Shown: positions 27,283 to 37,023, counted from the stretch's first letter. The stretch: 64,000 nucleotides of DNA from Gracilibacillus salinarum (GCF_022919575.1 NZ_CP095071.1:3234001-3298000); one strand, 5' to 3'. Numbers and translations are program-made. The notes: a model not told the origin generated them from the letters alone.

Positions 27283-28371
27283 ATGGCGAATAAAAAAATG
27301 GTAATGTCGGTGACGCTCGGTGCTGCAATTGCATCAGCGGTAGTTGGGGCAGATGAAGCTGAGGCTGCATCACATAAAGTTCAAAGTGGGGATTCATTAT
27401 GGAAGATTGCTCACACGTATAATACAAGTGTTCAAGCGTTGATCGATATCAATAAGCTTTCGTCTAATATAATTTACCCGAAGCAAGTATTGCAAACTTC
27501 CTCTAAAACATCTAATAATAATAATAGCAATAATACAAACAATAATAACAGTCAGACCAATCCATCTAGTACGTCCGTTAGCAAATATACAGTAAAAGCC
27601 GGTGATACCCTTAGTGGAATCGCATCTAAACATAAAATCTCACTTAATAATTTGATGAAGTGGAATGATTTAGATACGACGTTAATTTATCCTGGTAATG
27701 TATTTGTCGTGTCAAAACCGAATACAAATAGTGGTTCTGACAATAACGACTCGTCAGCATCCAACAACACATCGAACAAGTCGGACGAGAAGAGTCCTGC
27801 TACAACTGTTTATACAGTTAAATCAGGAGATACACTTTCTCATATTAGTGCTAAGTATAGTGTTACTGTGGCAAATTTAAAGAAATGGAATAAATTAAGT
27901 TCAGATATTATTTATATTGGGCAGAAAATAAAGGTTACAAGCAAGGTTACTTCATCAGATGAAAGCTCGGCTAATTCTAGCAATGAAACACCAGATAATG
28001 TTGATTACAATGTTACCAAACTAATCAATCTGGCAACAAGCTTAAAAGGAACGGATTATTTGTGGGGTGGCTCCACACCGAGTGGGTTTGATTGCAGCGG
28101 ATACATATATTATGTATATAAACAAGCTGGCATGCAAGATATTCGTCGTCTTTCTAGTGCTGGTTACTATGATCGTTCTCATTATGTAAATACTCCTAAA
28201 GTGGGGGATTTAGTATTCTTTGAAGGTACTTATAAATCTGGTATATCCCATATGGGAATCTATGTAGGAGATAATCAGTTTATCCATGCATCTTCTAATG
28301 GAGTGGTGGTTCACAGTTTGGATAACTCCTATTGGAAAAAACATTTTGAGAGTTTCAAAAGGTTTTATTAA
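27283..28371 (+). CDS. LysM-repeat NlpC/P60 peptidoglycan endopeptidase (LytE/LytF type)
   Basis: A 362-aa secreted wall hydrolase. After a signal peptide (cleavage near AEA-AS, residue 29) come three LysM domains (about 30-73, 103-147, 180-223), each starting xYxVKxGDTLxxI and separated by Asn/Ser-rich linkers. A C-terminal NlpC/P60 domain follows (about 245-362) with catalytic Cys in GFDCSGYIYYV and His in ISHMGIYVG and FIHAS. It cleaves D-Glu to diamino-acid stem-peptide bonds during growth or separation. Confidence 0.92.
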   Translation: MANKKMVMSVTLGAAIASAVVGADEAEAASHKVQSGDSLWKIAHTYNTSVQALIDINKLSSNIIYPKQVLQTSSKTSNNNNSNNTNNNNSQTNPSSTSVSKYTVKAGDTLSGIASKHKISLNNLMKWNDLDTTLIYPGNVFVVSKPNTNSGSDNNDSSASNNTSNKSDEKSPATTVYTVKSGDTLSHISAKYSVTVANLKKWNKLSSDIIYIGQKIKVTSKVTSSDESSANSSNETPDNVDYNVTKLINLATSLKGTDYLWGGSTPSGFDCSGYIYYVYKQAGMQDIRRLSSAGYYDRSHYVNTPKVGDLVFFEGTYKSGISHMGIYVGDNQFIHASSNGVVVHSLDNSYWKKHFESFKRFY

Positions 28372-28378
28372 GAGTTAT

Positions 28379-28421
28379 GTCTCATTCGCTATTAATTCTA
28401 GTGAATGGGACTTTTTTTAGT
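28379..28421 (+). terminator. Terminator after the LysM gene
   Basis: GTCTCATTCGCTA pairs with TAGTGAATGGGAC and is followed by TTTTTTT. Downstream to 28641 only a ribosome site before the next gene is evident. Confidence 0.85.
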
Positions 28422-28641
28422 TATATCGTTTCTGATAAAGAAGTGAATCATAGATTTATCGAGTGATATAGGTAATATTAAACAGATGTACTGCATTGTT
28501 CAAGAAGTGCTGACAACACGGTTATTTTCATAATATTGGATTATTAAGAGTCGAATGATGCGATTCTAGTTTCTACATGCAAACAAATCTACTTCCTCTC
28601 GAACTCTCTTTATGTAAAGAAAAATAGGGAGGAATTATTTT

Positions 28642-29442
28642 ATGTTAAAAACATGCAAAGCAATGTTTATGTTAACGGTACTCGGCTTCTTTATGTTTGC
28701 CGCACCGACATTTGCAGAAGCTGCCATGGGAGATCGTATTCTGGCAAATGGCTCTTCAGGGTCAGATGCTGAGGAATTACAAGAACACCTAATGACAAAA
28801 GGAGTTTTCCCATACCATACAGCAACAGGGTATTATGGGGTCATTACGGAAGAAGCAGTTAAAGATTTTCAACGACAACGTAATTTAAAAGTAGATGGAA
28901 TTGCAGGACCTGAAACATATCATGCAGTGCAAGTCCTGCGAAAAGGGGACAACGGCAAGCATGTCACTCAAATTCAGAACCAGCTCAAAGAAGCAGGTCA
29001 TTATAGTGGAAGTGTAGACGGAATTTATGGAGCAGGTACAAAGGATTCAGTTAAGAACTTTCAACGAGAACAAGGATTAACTGTAGACGGTGTTGCAGGT
29101 CCTAATACAAGATCGGCGTTGGACAACATTGCAGATCGTGATACAGAAGCAGGAAAAACATTAACAGTCGAAAGTACAGCATATACTGCTAGCTGTGATG
29201 GTTGCTCAGGCGTTACTAGAATGGGACTCGATTTAAATAAATATTCTGATGCGAAAGTAATTGCTGTAGACCCTAGTGTCATTCCGTTAGGTTCAATCGT
29301 AAAAGTAGAAGGATATGGTGTAGCGATCGCAGCTGATATCGGAAGTGCGATTAATGGTAATAAAATTGATGTCTTCATTCCAAATCCAGACGATGCGATG
29401 CAATGGGGACGCAAAGACGTAAGTGTAACAATCATTGAATAA
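28642..29442 (+). CDS. Secreted peptidoglycan-binding 3D-domain protein
   Basis: A 266-aa exported protein: signal peptide (cleavage near AEA-AM), two PG_binding_1 repeats (about residues 38-85 and 92-145; pattern VDGIAGPxT/VDGVAGPNT) and a C-terminal 3D domain (about 165-264) with the acidic core AADIGSAINGNKIDVFIP. 3D domains occur in lytic-transglycosylase-like or stationary-phase wall proteins such as YocH. AGGGAGG precedes the start. It sits beside another wall hydrolase but has its own transcription unit. Confidence 0.85.
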   Translation: MLKTCKAMFMLTVLGFFMFAAPTFAEAAMGDRILANGSSGSDAEELQEHLMTKGVFPYHTATGYYGVITEEAVKDFQRQRNLKVDGIAGPETYHAVQVLRKGDNGKHVTQIQNQLKEAGHYSGSVDGIYGAGTKDSVKNFQREQGLTVDGVAGPNTRSALDNIADRDTEAGKTLTVESTAYTASCDGCSGVTRMGLDLNKYSDAKVIAVDPSVIPLGSIVKVEGYGVAIAADIGSAINGNKIDVFIPNPDDAMQWGRKDVSVTIIE

Positions 29443-29445
29443 AAG

Positions 29446-29490
29446 GCAGTAGCTGACCCATGTGCAGAAGTGATGGGTCAGCCTGCTACC
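29446..29490. terminator. Hairpin between convergent genes
   Basis: AGTAGCTGACCCA pairs with TGGGTCAGCCTGCT with one bulge. T-tracts are poor, so termination efficiency is uncertain. Confidence 0.5.
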
Positions 29491-29491
29491 A

Positions 29492-30397
29492 TTAACCAAA
29501 TACTTGACCGCCATTAACGTGAAGTGTTTGTCCGGTCACAAATCTTGAATCATCAGAAGCAAGGTAGACAAATGTGGGAGCGACTTCAAATGGTTGCCCT
29601 TGCCGCTTCATGGGATTGTTAACAAGCGTAACCTGATCAGGAGAAAAACTTGAAGGTATTAGTGGTGTCCAGATTTTACCTGGCGCAATAGCATTTACTC
29701 TGATACCTTTTTTTACTAAATTATTGGCGAGTGCTCTCGTAAAACCTAAATTAGCGGATTTGGTGGCAGTGTAATCGATTAATTGTTCAAATCCTTCAAA
29801 AGCAACAACAGAACTGGTATTGATAATAGAGCTTCCTGCTTTTAAGTATGGGAGGGCAGCTCGAGTTGTATAAAAATGAGCGTATATATTTACTTTAAAG
29901 GTATCGTCAAACTGTTCATCCGAAATATCCAATAAATCTAATTGTTGAAACTGAATGCCGACATGGTTGCACAATATATCAAGCTTGCCAAACTTCTCCA
30001 CCGTTCGTTCCACGATATCTATACATTGTTGTTTTTTGCGTAGATCCCCGGGTAATAACAAGCAACTTCTATCCAATTCTTCTATCCTTTTCTTCGTTCT
30101 TTCTGCATCTTCGTGTTCATCTAAATAGGCGATAGCAAGATCTGCACCTTCCTTCGCAAAAGCGATAGCAGCCGCCGCTCCCATACCACTGTCTCCACCT
30201 GTAATCAGTGCTACTTTTCCTTCGAGCTTCCCGCTTCCATTATAATTTGGATTCTCAATAATTGGCTTTGGAACCATAACATTCTCTACACCGGGCTGCC
30301 GGTATTGTCTTTGTTCCGGAACCGTTAAAGGAATATCTTCATACCTTGTAATTTTGCCGTAATTTGGGTGCATGGGATAAGACCTATCTTCAGACAT
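29492..30397 (-). CDS. Short-chain dehydrogenase, YhxD/YdaD-like
   Basis: About 301 aa. Rossmann NAD(P) motif TGGDSGMG (about residue 65) and active-site YTATK (about 205-209), preceded by the Ser in NTSSVV; NHVG replaces the usual NNAG. The long N-terminal extension [24 protein letters not shown] with GVE is typical of Bacillus general-stress SDRs. AAGGAGG places the start at ATG 30397 rather than the upstream in-frame ATG. Substrate unknown. Confidence 0.88.
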   Translation of the reverse strand: MSEDRSYPMHPNYGKITRYEDIPLTVPEQRQYRQPGVENVMVPKPIIENPNYNGSGKLEGKVALITGGDSGMGAAAAIAFAKEGADLAIAYLDEHEDAERTKKRIEELDRSCLLLPGDLRKKQQCIDIVERTVEKFGKLDILCNHVGIQFQQLDLLDISDEQFDDTFKVNIYAHFYTTRAALPYLKAGSSIINTSSVVAFEGFEQLIDYTATKSANLGFTRALANNLVKKGIRVNAIAPGKIWTPLIPSSFSPDQVTLVNNPMKRQGQPFEVAPTFVYLASDDSRFVTGQTLHVNGGQVFG

Positions 30398-30522
30398 ACA
30401 AAAGACCTCCTTAGATTTCATGATGGAATAATGTATTCCTTTTAGGCGAATGTCGTGTATCTTTTTTCACAAAGGTCCAACAAAAGGGGTTTTGCATAGA
30501 GTAACAGCAGGAGGTGAACGGG

Positions 30523-30687
30523 GTGAATTATTACTATAATCCAGAAGTAAGATATTTATTGTTATCGGCGCCTTTTGCCAAAGAAACTGTTCGTTATAAG
30601 CAATATACGTTTAATGCTCCTCAAATAACGTTCCGGCCCCCTTACTATACGAATCCGCAATATGTACCGTATTATCCGGTGTTGTAA
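30523..30687 (+). CDS. 54-aa Tyr/Pro-rich peptide, probable spore coat component
   Basis: GTG 30523 follows a near-perfect AGGAGGTGA site. The 54-residue product is rich in Tyr and Pro (MNYYYNPEVRY start; TFRPPYYTNPQYVPYYPVL end), like small inner-coat proteins and crosslinked coat peptides of bacilli. I do not recognise a named family. A strong hairpin follows (CAAGGCAATGG/CCATTGCCTTG, about 30697-30722). Confidence 0.55.
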   Translation: MNYYYNPEVRYLLLSAPFAKETVRYKQYTFNAPQITFRPPYYTNPQYVPYYPVL

Positions 30688-30694
30688 TGATAAT

Positions 30695-30724
30695 CAAGGC
30701 AATGGTTGTGCCATTGCCTTGAAT
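30695..30724. terminator. Hairpin between the coat-like peptide and PepSY genes
   Basis: TCAAGGCAATGG pairs with CCATTGCCTTGA around TTGTG. There is no strong T-tract on either side. Confidence 0.5.
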
Positions 30725-30751
30725 CATTAATAGGAGCGCCTGTCCTGCATT

Positions 30752-32173
30752 CTATCCTAGCCACTGTTTTGCTCGAGATATTCTTCTGATTATCAAATAA
30801 TCAATAATCCAAATTAGAAGAAGAGATATACCTGTTAGTGGAAAGAAGATGCCAAGCGCAATAACAATAACAGTTAATCCCTTGAGTAGCTTAAAATCTT
30901 TTGGTAATGATGGAGCACCTAGCTTTCCTTCAGGTTTTCGCTTCCACCACATAACCATTCCACTGATAGCAATAAGCAAAATGCCAATTACCAATGCAAG
31001 CATGCAAATTTGACTAAAGAATCCGAACTCACCTTGATGAAAGGAAATGCCGAGTGAAACCATTTTCCCTAAGATTCCATAATCTTCCCAACCATAAGAG
31101 GCTAATATCTCTCCGCTATACTGGTCCAGGTGCAATGTCTGTTGTGTCCATGGGTTCGGCCGGTTTGGAAAGACTTTAGCAGGATCTAAAAATATAGTAT
31201 AGACACCTTGTTCAGTCTGTGGAAAAACGATTTGGTAACCTGGATTAATTTGATTATTTTCCGCAGTTTGTATGACTTCTTGAATCGGTATAGTTGCTGT
31301 ATGATTGTTATTTGACTCTGGCACCCGCATGTTTTCTGCCGCCCAAGGTACATCTGCCACTTCTTTAGTCGGGATGGTTGAACTGGGAAACGCATAGCTC
31401 TCCCATGGAGAGTCGCCAACAGGACTTCCCTCGCCTGTTGATGCGATTGCGCGATTGGCCATGCTTCCCCAAACATCTGACCACATCAGACCCGAGAGCA
31501 ATTGAATGATAATAAAGATGGATAGCCAAAAAGCTGTAACTGCATGCATGTCACGCCAAAACATTCTTTTTCCTCTAAACGATATGATTCGTGGAAGTAC
31601 TGTTCCGAACAATGACTTTCTATTTCGTGGCCACCATAAATAGACACCAGAGAGTACCAGAATAATTGCCCAGCATGCAGCAAGCTCTACTAATCTGTTG
31701 CCTAACGTACCGCCCCATAACTTTCCATTATGTAAGTCAAGTACAAATGCCATAAATCGTTCATTCTCATTGATAGATCCTTTGATAGAGGCATCGTATG
31801 GATTAACATAAACGGACATACTTTTTCCATTTTTGGTAATTCCAATGACGGAAGATTTATCTCCTTGGTAGGATGGAGTAAAGCTGTTAATCGAAGCATT
31901 TGGATATTGCTCTTTTACTTCATTGATTTGCTTGTTCACGGATACAGTCTGTTCTTGTTCATCTACATAATATAGGTCATGGTAAATGAAATCTTCTATT
32001 TGAGGTTTAAAGAGATAAATCCCTCCTGTGATTGTTAAGAAAATGAGGAGTGGAGCGAAAAAAACTCCAGCGTAAAAGTGCCATCTCCAAATTGCTTTGT
32101 AAATGTTCGCGTTTTTTCTTTTATCCACACTCTGCTTCACAGTTGGTTCTAATTTTGTAGCCGTTTTATTCAT
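30752..32173 (-). CDS. PepSY-associated TM-helix protein
   Basis: A 473-aa membrane protein of the PepSY_TM family: N-terminal helix (AIWRWHFYAGVFFAPLLIFLTITGGIYLF, about residues 28-56), a large outside loop with PepSY-like repeats, a His-bearing helix DMHAVTAFWLSIF near 208, helices near 385-410 and a C-terminal pair. Relatives are thought to be flavin or iron/siderophore reductases or heme-linked membrane redox proteins. It points away from ctaG with a shared 216-bp upstream region, next to the copper/respiration block. Confidence 0.82.
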   Translation of the reverse strand: MNKTATKLEPTVKQSVDKRKNANIYKAIWRWHFYAGVFFAPLLIFLTITGGIYLFKPQIEDFIYHDLYYVDEQEQTVSVNKQINEVKEQYPNASINSFTPSYQGDKSSVIGITKNGKSMSVYVNPYDASIKGSINENERFMAFVLDLHNGKLWGGTLGNRLVELAACWAIILVLSGVYLWWPRNRKSLFGTVLPRIISFRGKRMFWRDMHAVTAFWLSIFIIIQLLSGLMWSDVWGSMANRAIASTGEGSPVGDSPWESYAFPSSTIPTKEVADVPWAAENMRVPESNNNHTATIPIQEVIQTAENNQINPGYQIVFPQTEQGVYTIFLDPAKVFPNRPNPWTQQTLHLDQYSGEILASYGWEDYGILGKMVSLGISFHQGEFGFFSQICMLALVIGILLIAISGMVMWWKRKPEGKLGAPSLPKDFKLLKGLTVIVIALGIFFPLTGISLLLIWIIDYLIIRRISRAKQWLG

Positions 32174-32389
32174 TCATCATCTACTCCTTTTATAAGACCA
32201 TAGTTGTGAGAATTGAGTGTTTTGCTCCTGGTGTTTACTCTGATTTTAGCAATTACTTGTGTTATTTCTGTTAAGTATTGATGAACAAGGTGTGAAATTG
32301 TCATTTTTTTCATGATGAAGGGTTATTTGTGTCAGTTGTTGAATACGTATATAAAATGAGAAAATACAGAGGAATGAGGCGATAAGCAA

Positions 32390-33148
32390 ATGGGATTAGA
32401 ATGGATATTCCTCCAGCCGTTAACTTGGAATTGGGCGTTGATTTTTGCTTTATTAATGACTTTATTGATCTATCTGTTTCTTCTTTATCAGTTCCAAACG
32501 CCAGTTAATCGGAAGCAAATTTTCTTTATGACCACTGGCATTGCGTTGCTGGGAATTACGAGTGCGAGCCCACTGACATCATTTGCCCATTTGACTTTTA
32601 GTACACATATGATTCAAATGAGTATTCTATATTTTGTGATACCTCCACTTTTGCTATTAGGAATTCCTCCGATTTTGTTTCAAAAGCTTTTGAGGGTAAA
32701 AATGGTAGGGTATAAAACGTCGGTTATATCTCTCGTGCTTTTTTCAGTATTATTTCTGATGTATCATTTGCCTGTCATACTCCAGATCATTTCACAATAT
32801 TCTATCTTGCAAAAAAGTTATAGTATCTTACTTTTTGTGCTGGCGATCATTATGTGGTCACCTTTCGTATCTTGGCAGGAAAATGAATTAAAGATAAAAC
32901 GGTACGCTTTGATTAGCAATATTATCGTAATGCCGGCTTGTCTGATGTTTATAGTACTGGCTTTATTTGCAGGCATTGACTCCTATCATCCGCTTAATGC
33001 GCAGCTATTTGCCCAGCTCTGTCTACCATCTGCTGCGATTGATTTGCCAGTAAACACAAAAGTAGATCAGGTAATGGCAGGTGTGGTCATGCTGGGAATA
33101 CATAAGGTGGCAACACATCTTACAGTACGTGAGAAAGACTTATTTTAA
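32390..33148 (+). CDS. ctaG: Cytochrome c oxidase assembly factor CtaG
   Basis: A 252-aa polytopic protein with about seven membrane helices, matching the Bacillus CtaG/caa3-oxidase assembly family (TWNWALIFALLMTLLIYLFLL start; ASPLTSFAHLTFSTHMIQMSILYFVIPPLLLLGIPP core with conserved His). It helps build the copper centre of caa3 oxidase. GAGGCGATAAGC precedes the ATG. No ctaC-F genes are nearby; it stands instead before a lipoprotein/two-component operon and the nos genes. Confidence 0.85.
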   Translation: MGLEWIFLQPLTWNWALIFALLMTLLIYLFLLYQFQTPVNRKQIFFMTTGIALLGITSASPLTSFAHLTFSTHMIQMSILYFVIPPLLLLGIPPILFQKLLRVKMVGYKTSVISLVLFSVLFLMYHLPVILQIISQYSILQKSYSILLFVLAIIMWSPFVSWQENELKIKRYALISNIIVMPACLMFIVLALFAGIDSYHPLNAQLFAQLCLPSAAIDLPVNTKVDQVMAGVVMLGIHKVATHLTVREKDLF

Positions 33149-33220
33149 TAAATTTTTCTATTTGCTTTATTACGAAGGAAAAAGGATAATGAAGGAAAGA
33201 CTGTGCTAGAAGGGATTACT

Positions 33221-34195
33221 ATGAAACTACAATACATAATACTAATTTGTATCTCTTGTCTTCTATTTGGTTGTGCAAAGGAAATGATAACGGTTCCGGT
33301 ACAAGGTGAACCTGTGCTGTGGATAGCACATTTGCAGGAATCTGATTTGTCTTTTGTACATGTAGAAGATGAGAAAGTGACTTCTACGGGACTTGATTTT
33401 AGCGTGAGTGATATGGAGCAAATTAATAATGAAACGATTATACTTTCCAGTGAGAATGAAGATTTCCTGTATAAGCTGAATTCAGAGACTGGCGAGCTAA
33501 CCCAATGGTATGAGGCTGGTAAAGGGGTTAATGAAATAATATACGACAGCGATAAAAAGCTGCTCTTTTTTTCGAATCGCGTAGAAAATACGGTAACAGC
33601 CGTTGATGTTGAAAATGGTAACTTGTTCGGAAAAGTAGAAGTTGGGGACTTACCTGTTTCTATGACAATTAATAATGAAGACCGATTACTATACGTGGTG
33701 AATACTGAAAGTGCTACAATATCAGTCATTCAAATGGATGATATGAAAAAAGAAAAAGAGTTCGCCACTTTAAAGTATCCAAATGGTGTTTTCTTTGATG
33801 GAGAATACTTATGGATTGGTGGACATGGTGGAGATGGTATACTCAACGATCAGGTTTATTTGTATGATCCAGGTACAGGAGAAGAAGCAGACCGCATCGA
33901 AGTAGGACTGATGCCGATAGCATTTCATGCAAATTATTCTAAATCTGAAGTGTATGTGCTTAGCCATGGAGCGAATCGGGTGTATCGCATAAATGTGGAG
34001 GATAGATCTGTAGAACAATCGATAGAAGTTGGTGCTAATCCGCACGCAATAACCAGTGATAAACAACACATTTATGTGACAAGTCTTGATGATCATACAC
34101 TTTCAATTATTGATAAGGAAACCTTGCAATTAATCAAACAAATTGAGATGAATGAAGGCCCATATAAGATGATGTTAGGTGATGATAATGGATAA
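33221..34195 (+). CDS. YVTN-type beta-propeller lipoprotein
   Basis: A 324-aa exported protein with lipobox LFGC (Cys18), followed by about seven beta-blade repeats with the YVTN/YNCE pattern (for example AVDVENGNLFGKVEVGDLPVSM, VYVLSHGANRVYRI, HIYVTSLDDHTLSIIDKETL). AGAAGGG supports ATG 33221. Its end overlaps the response regulator, so it probably belongs to the same signalling operon, perhaps as an outside sensor or metal-related accessory. It lacks the cupredoxin domain of NosZ. Confidence 0.8.
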   Translation: MKLQYIILICISCLLFGCAKEMITVPVQGEPVLWIAHLQESDLSFVHVEDEKVTSTGLDFSVSDMEQINNETIILSSENEDFLYKLNSETGELTQWYEAGKGVNEIIYDSDKKLLFFSNRVENTVTAVDVENGNLFGKVEVGDLPVSMTINNEDRLLYVVNTESATISVIQMDDMKKEKEFATLKYPNGVFFDGEYLWIGGHGGDGILNDQVYLYDPGTGEEADRIEVGLMPIAFHANYSKSEVYVLSHGANRVYRINVEDRSVEQSIEVGANPHAITSDKQHIYVTSLDDHTLSIIDKETLQLIKQIEMNEGPYKMMLGDDNG

Positions 34196-34862
34196 TATTA
34201 AAATTTTAATAGTAGATGATGAAGAGCAAATGATAATGTTGCTTAGTTCTTATTTAGAACAAAAAGGCTTCGAGATTCACACGGCAAGTGATGGTAAGGA
34301 GGTCTTGAAAGTATGGGAACAGGATGCATTTGATTTAATATTATTGGATATTATGATGCCGGGACTGGATGGTTTTTCTGTGTGTGAACGAATTCGTGAA
34401 GTATCGAATGTGCCGATTATGATGATAACGGCAAAAAGCGAAGAACTAAATCGTGTTCACGGATTAAATATTGGGGCAGACGATTACATTGTAAAGCCGT
34501 TTAGCCCGAAAGAATTGGTTGCAAGAGTAGAAGCATTATTAAGAAGGTCAAATAATTATAGACAGCAACAGATGAGTATGAAAAAAGGTGAACTGGTTGT
34601 TGATATAAATGGTCATAAAGTATCGGTAGCAAGTCAGCCAGTCAACCTGACGAGAAAAGAATTCCGTCTGTTAACACTGTTAATGGAAAATGAAGGTGTT
34701 GTATTTTCAAGAGAAAAATTATTGGACAAAATATGGGGGATGGAGAGCGCGGGAACCTTAAGGACTGTCGATACACACATTAAAACATTGCGGTTAAAAT
34801 TGGATTCGGCTGGAGCGTATGTGAAAACAGTGTGGGGAGTTGGTTATAAATTCGAGGAATGA
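34188..34862 (+). CDS. OmpR/PhoB-family response regulator
   Basis: A 224-aa regulator: receiver domain (residues 1-120) with acidic pocket DDE, phospho-acceptor Asp54 in LLDIMMPG and Lys in YIVKPFSP, then a winged-helix DNA-binding domain (about 130-222) with VDTHIKTLRLKL. ATG 34188 overlaps the lipoprotein gene by 8 bp and its own stop overlaps the kinase start by 4 bp. Targets may include the neighbouring metal genes; this is a context inference. Confidence 0.93.
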   Translation: MDNIKILIVDDEEQMIMLLSSYLEQKGFEIHTASDGKEVLKVWEQDAFDLILLDIMMPGLDGFSVCERIREVSNVPIMMITAKSEELNRVHGLNIGADDYIVKPFSPKELVARVEALLRRSNNYRQQQMSMKKGELVVDINGHKVSVASQPVNLTRKEFRLLTLLMENEGVVFSREKLLDKIWGMESAGTLRTVDTHIKTLRLKLDSAGAYVKTVWGVGYKFEE

Positions 34863-36262
34863 AATGGATGAAAGCACTTGGGCTCAAACAAAAAATCTGG
34901 CTCACAATTATGCTTGTATCGGTACTGACAATCTCTATCGGAACAGGTCTGACGTACTATCTTTATGAAAAGTTCTACGTGGATGAACAACAAGATGCAT
35001 TAATGATACAGGGTGAGCAACTAGTCAGTTATTACAACCAGGCCGAAAATAAAGATGAATTCCGGACAAGGGTGGAGTGGACGGATAACACATCGGATGC
35101 AGAAATTATTTATACAGAAGATCCCATGCTTTTAAGCGCGGGTATTCCCAATGAATCCTTCTCAGACAGTAATCTCATTACATATGAAGAGCGACAAAAA
35201 TTACTCGATGGAGAAAAAGTGGTGTTCATCCGAAAACATCCCAGATTTGATCAGGATATTCTAGCTGTCACCCTGCCATTAATTGAAGAGAATAAATTGG
35301 CTGGAGCTGTGTTTTTGTATATGCCACTCACCGCAATATTTGAACCGTTTCAATCGATTCGAATTATTTTAGTTGCTTTGGTGACTATTTTGTTGCTTGT
35401 TGTGTTAGGTTTAGGGATAAAAATGACAAATCATATTATTCAGCCAGTGAAAGAAATGGAAGCTATTTCGTATGAAATGGCTCAAGGAAACTTCTACAAA
35501 CGAATGAAGGTAACAAAATCTGATGAAATTGGTCATTTAGCGGAATCCTTTAATGTGCTCGCATCAACACTTGAGGAGGTAGACCAAAAACGCAGGGAAT
35601 TCTTGCAAAATGTGTCGCATGAATTAAGGACTCCACTCAGTTATATCAGAGGATACGCAGAAGCGTTCGAAGATCTTGCGGATGAACCAGAGCAAAGGAA
35701 AAAGTATATTCAAATAATTAACAACGAAGTGAACAGACTTATCCGATTGGTAAATGATCTGCTTGATTTAGCTCAATTGGAGGATGAATCGTATCCAATG
35801 AAAAAAGAGCCACTTCCGTATGCGCAATTAATAGCGGATGTGATGGAACGATTCGAAATTGTTTTGAATCAGAAGCGTGTTCAAATCGTATCTGAGCTAG
35901 AGGATGATATTGTGGTTCTTGGAGATACAGACCGCTTAGAGCAGGTCGTCAGCAATCTTTTGGATAATAGCATTCGCTACTCACCAGAAGGACAGGCTGT
36001 TAAGATAATACTAAAAAAGCATGGTATGAATGCTCAATTAATGATTAAGGACGTTGGACCTGGTATACCTGAAGACGAACTGCCACAAATAATGGAGCGG
36101 TTTTATCGTGTTAACCGTGCCAGGACACGTAAAGATGGAGGTACTGGCATCGGTCTTTCTATTGTGTATCAAATAGTTAGTAAACATCAAGGGAATATAA
36201 AGTTCGAGTCACAGCCGGGGGAAGGTACAACAGTTTTAGTGGAAATCCCTTTATTTCAATAA
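34859..36262 (+). CDS. Membrane sensor histidine kinase
   Basis: A 467-aa kinase: first membrane helix about residues 13-35, an extracytoplasmic sensor of about 130 residues, second helix about 165-190, HAMP (about 190-242), DHp domain with His254 in NVSHELRTPLSYIRG, and an ATPase domain with N box NLLDNSIRYSPEG, G1 DVGPGIP and G2 GGTGIGLSIV. It pairs with the regulator upstream. The acidic sensor loop has no obvious metal motif, so its signal is unknown. Confidence 0.93.
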   Translation: MKWMKALGLKQKIWLTIMLVSVLTISIGTGLTYYLYEKFYVDEQQDALMIQGEQLVSYYNQAENKDEFRTRVEWTDNTSDAEIIYTEDPMLLSAGIPNESFSDSNLITYEERQKLLDGEKVVFIRKHPRFDQDILAVTLPLIEENKLAGAVFLYMPLTAIFEPFQSIRIILVALVTILLLVVLGLGIKMTNHIIQPVKEMEAISYEMAQGNFYKRMKVTKSDEIGHLAESFNVLASTLEEVDQKRREFLQNVSHELRTPLSYIRGYAEAFEDLADEPEQRKKYIQIINNEVNRLIRLVNDLLDLAQLEDESYPMKKEPLPYAQLIADVMERFEIVLNQKRVQIVSELEDDIVVLGDTDRLEQVVSNLLDNSIRYSPEGQAVKIILKKHGMNAQLMIKDVGPGIPEDELPQIMERFYRVNRARTRKDGGTGIGLSIVYQIVSKHQGNIKFESQPGEGTTVLVEIPLFQ

Positions 36263-36277
36263 AAAGACGCCCCATTC

Positions 36278-36322
36278 AGAGAATAGGGCTTAGTGTTGGA
36301 AAAATACTTTCCTATTCTCTTT
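36278..36322. terminator. Terminator between kinase and nosF
   Basis: AGAGAATAGG (36278-36287) pairs with CCTATTCTCT (about 36311-36320) around a loop of about 23 nt, with T-rich sequence downstream. It serves convergent genes. Confidence 0.65.
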
Positions 36323-37023
36323 TATGCGTTGCGGTGAAGCTGTAACAAGTCCAGAGTTGTCTTCTTTTTGTTGTTAATGTGTTGAAATTCCTGTATTACC
36401 TTACCTTCTTTCATAAACAGTACGGTATCTCCTGCATCAGCAGCGACATCCATCATATGTGTGGAGAAAATGATCGATGTTCCCGCCGCTTGCATCTCCT
36501 TGACAATGGCAAGAAACTCATTAATCCAATATGGATCAAGTCCGTTAGTAGGTTCATCCATCAGCAAGAGACGGGGTTCGCCTAATAAAGCTTGCCCAAA
36601 TAACAGCCGTTGCCGCATTCCTTTAGATAGGCTGGTAATGAATGTTGTTCTCTGGTCGAAAAGTCCGATTTTATTTAAGATGAATGAGACTTGTGCTTTC
36701 GATGCAGCAGGACGATAAGCAGCATAGAATTCCAGCATTTCCTGTACCGTCATCCCCAGTTGACTGGGAAACTCGTCAGGCATGTATCCTATGTGTTCTA
36801 CATAAGCTTGTCTATTTTTCAGAGGGATAGTTGAATCAAGGACCACAGTACCTGTAGTTGGTTTCGATAATGCAGCTAACAGATGAATAAGGGTGCTTTT
36901 TCCGGCGCCGTTTCCTCCACATAATACGAGGCATTCTCCTGTACTTATTTCGAATGAGATAGGAGCCAATGCTTGTTTTGATGGATACTTTTTTGAGAGC
37001 TGATCCGCTTTTACTATCGTCAA
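36322..37023 (-). CDS. nosF: ABC transporter ATPase, NosF-like
   Basis: About 233 aa with Walker A GGNGAGKST, signature LSKGMRQR, Walker B LLLMDEPTNGLD and H-loop FSTHMMD. AAAGGAGG fits a TTG start at 37023 whose TTGA overlaps the permease stop, giving a start at the LTIVKADQLSKKYP strand. With the NosY-like permease and nosL/nosD upstream it matches the NosFY transporter that supports copper-site maturation of nitrous-oxide reductase. Confidence 0.8.
   Translation of the reverse strand: MTIVKADQLSKKYPSKQALAPISFEISTGECLVLCGGNGAGKSTLIHLLAALSKPTTGTVVLDSTIPLKNRQAYVEHIGYMPDEFPSQLGMTVQEMLEFYAAYRPAASKAQVSFILNKIGLFDQRTTFITSLSKGMRQRLLFGQALLGEPRLLLMDEPTNGLDPYWINEFLAIVKEMQAAGTSIIFSTHMMDVAADAGDTVLFMKEGKVIQEFQHINNKKKTTLDLLQLHRNA

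Noticed and set aside
33145..33729. A 194-codon minus-strand frame opposite the beta-propeller gene
   Set aside because: It is Ser/Thr-rich antisense translation of repeated beta-blades, without initiation signals.
33221..34195. Beta-propeller lipoprotein as NosZ
   Set aside because: It is about 324 aa, lacks the cupredoxin domain and CuA/CuZ ligands, and looks like a YVTN-repeat lipoprotein.
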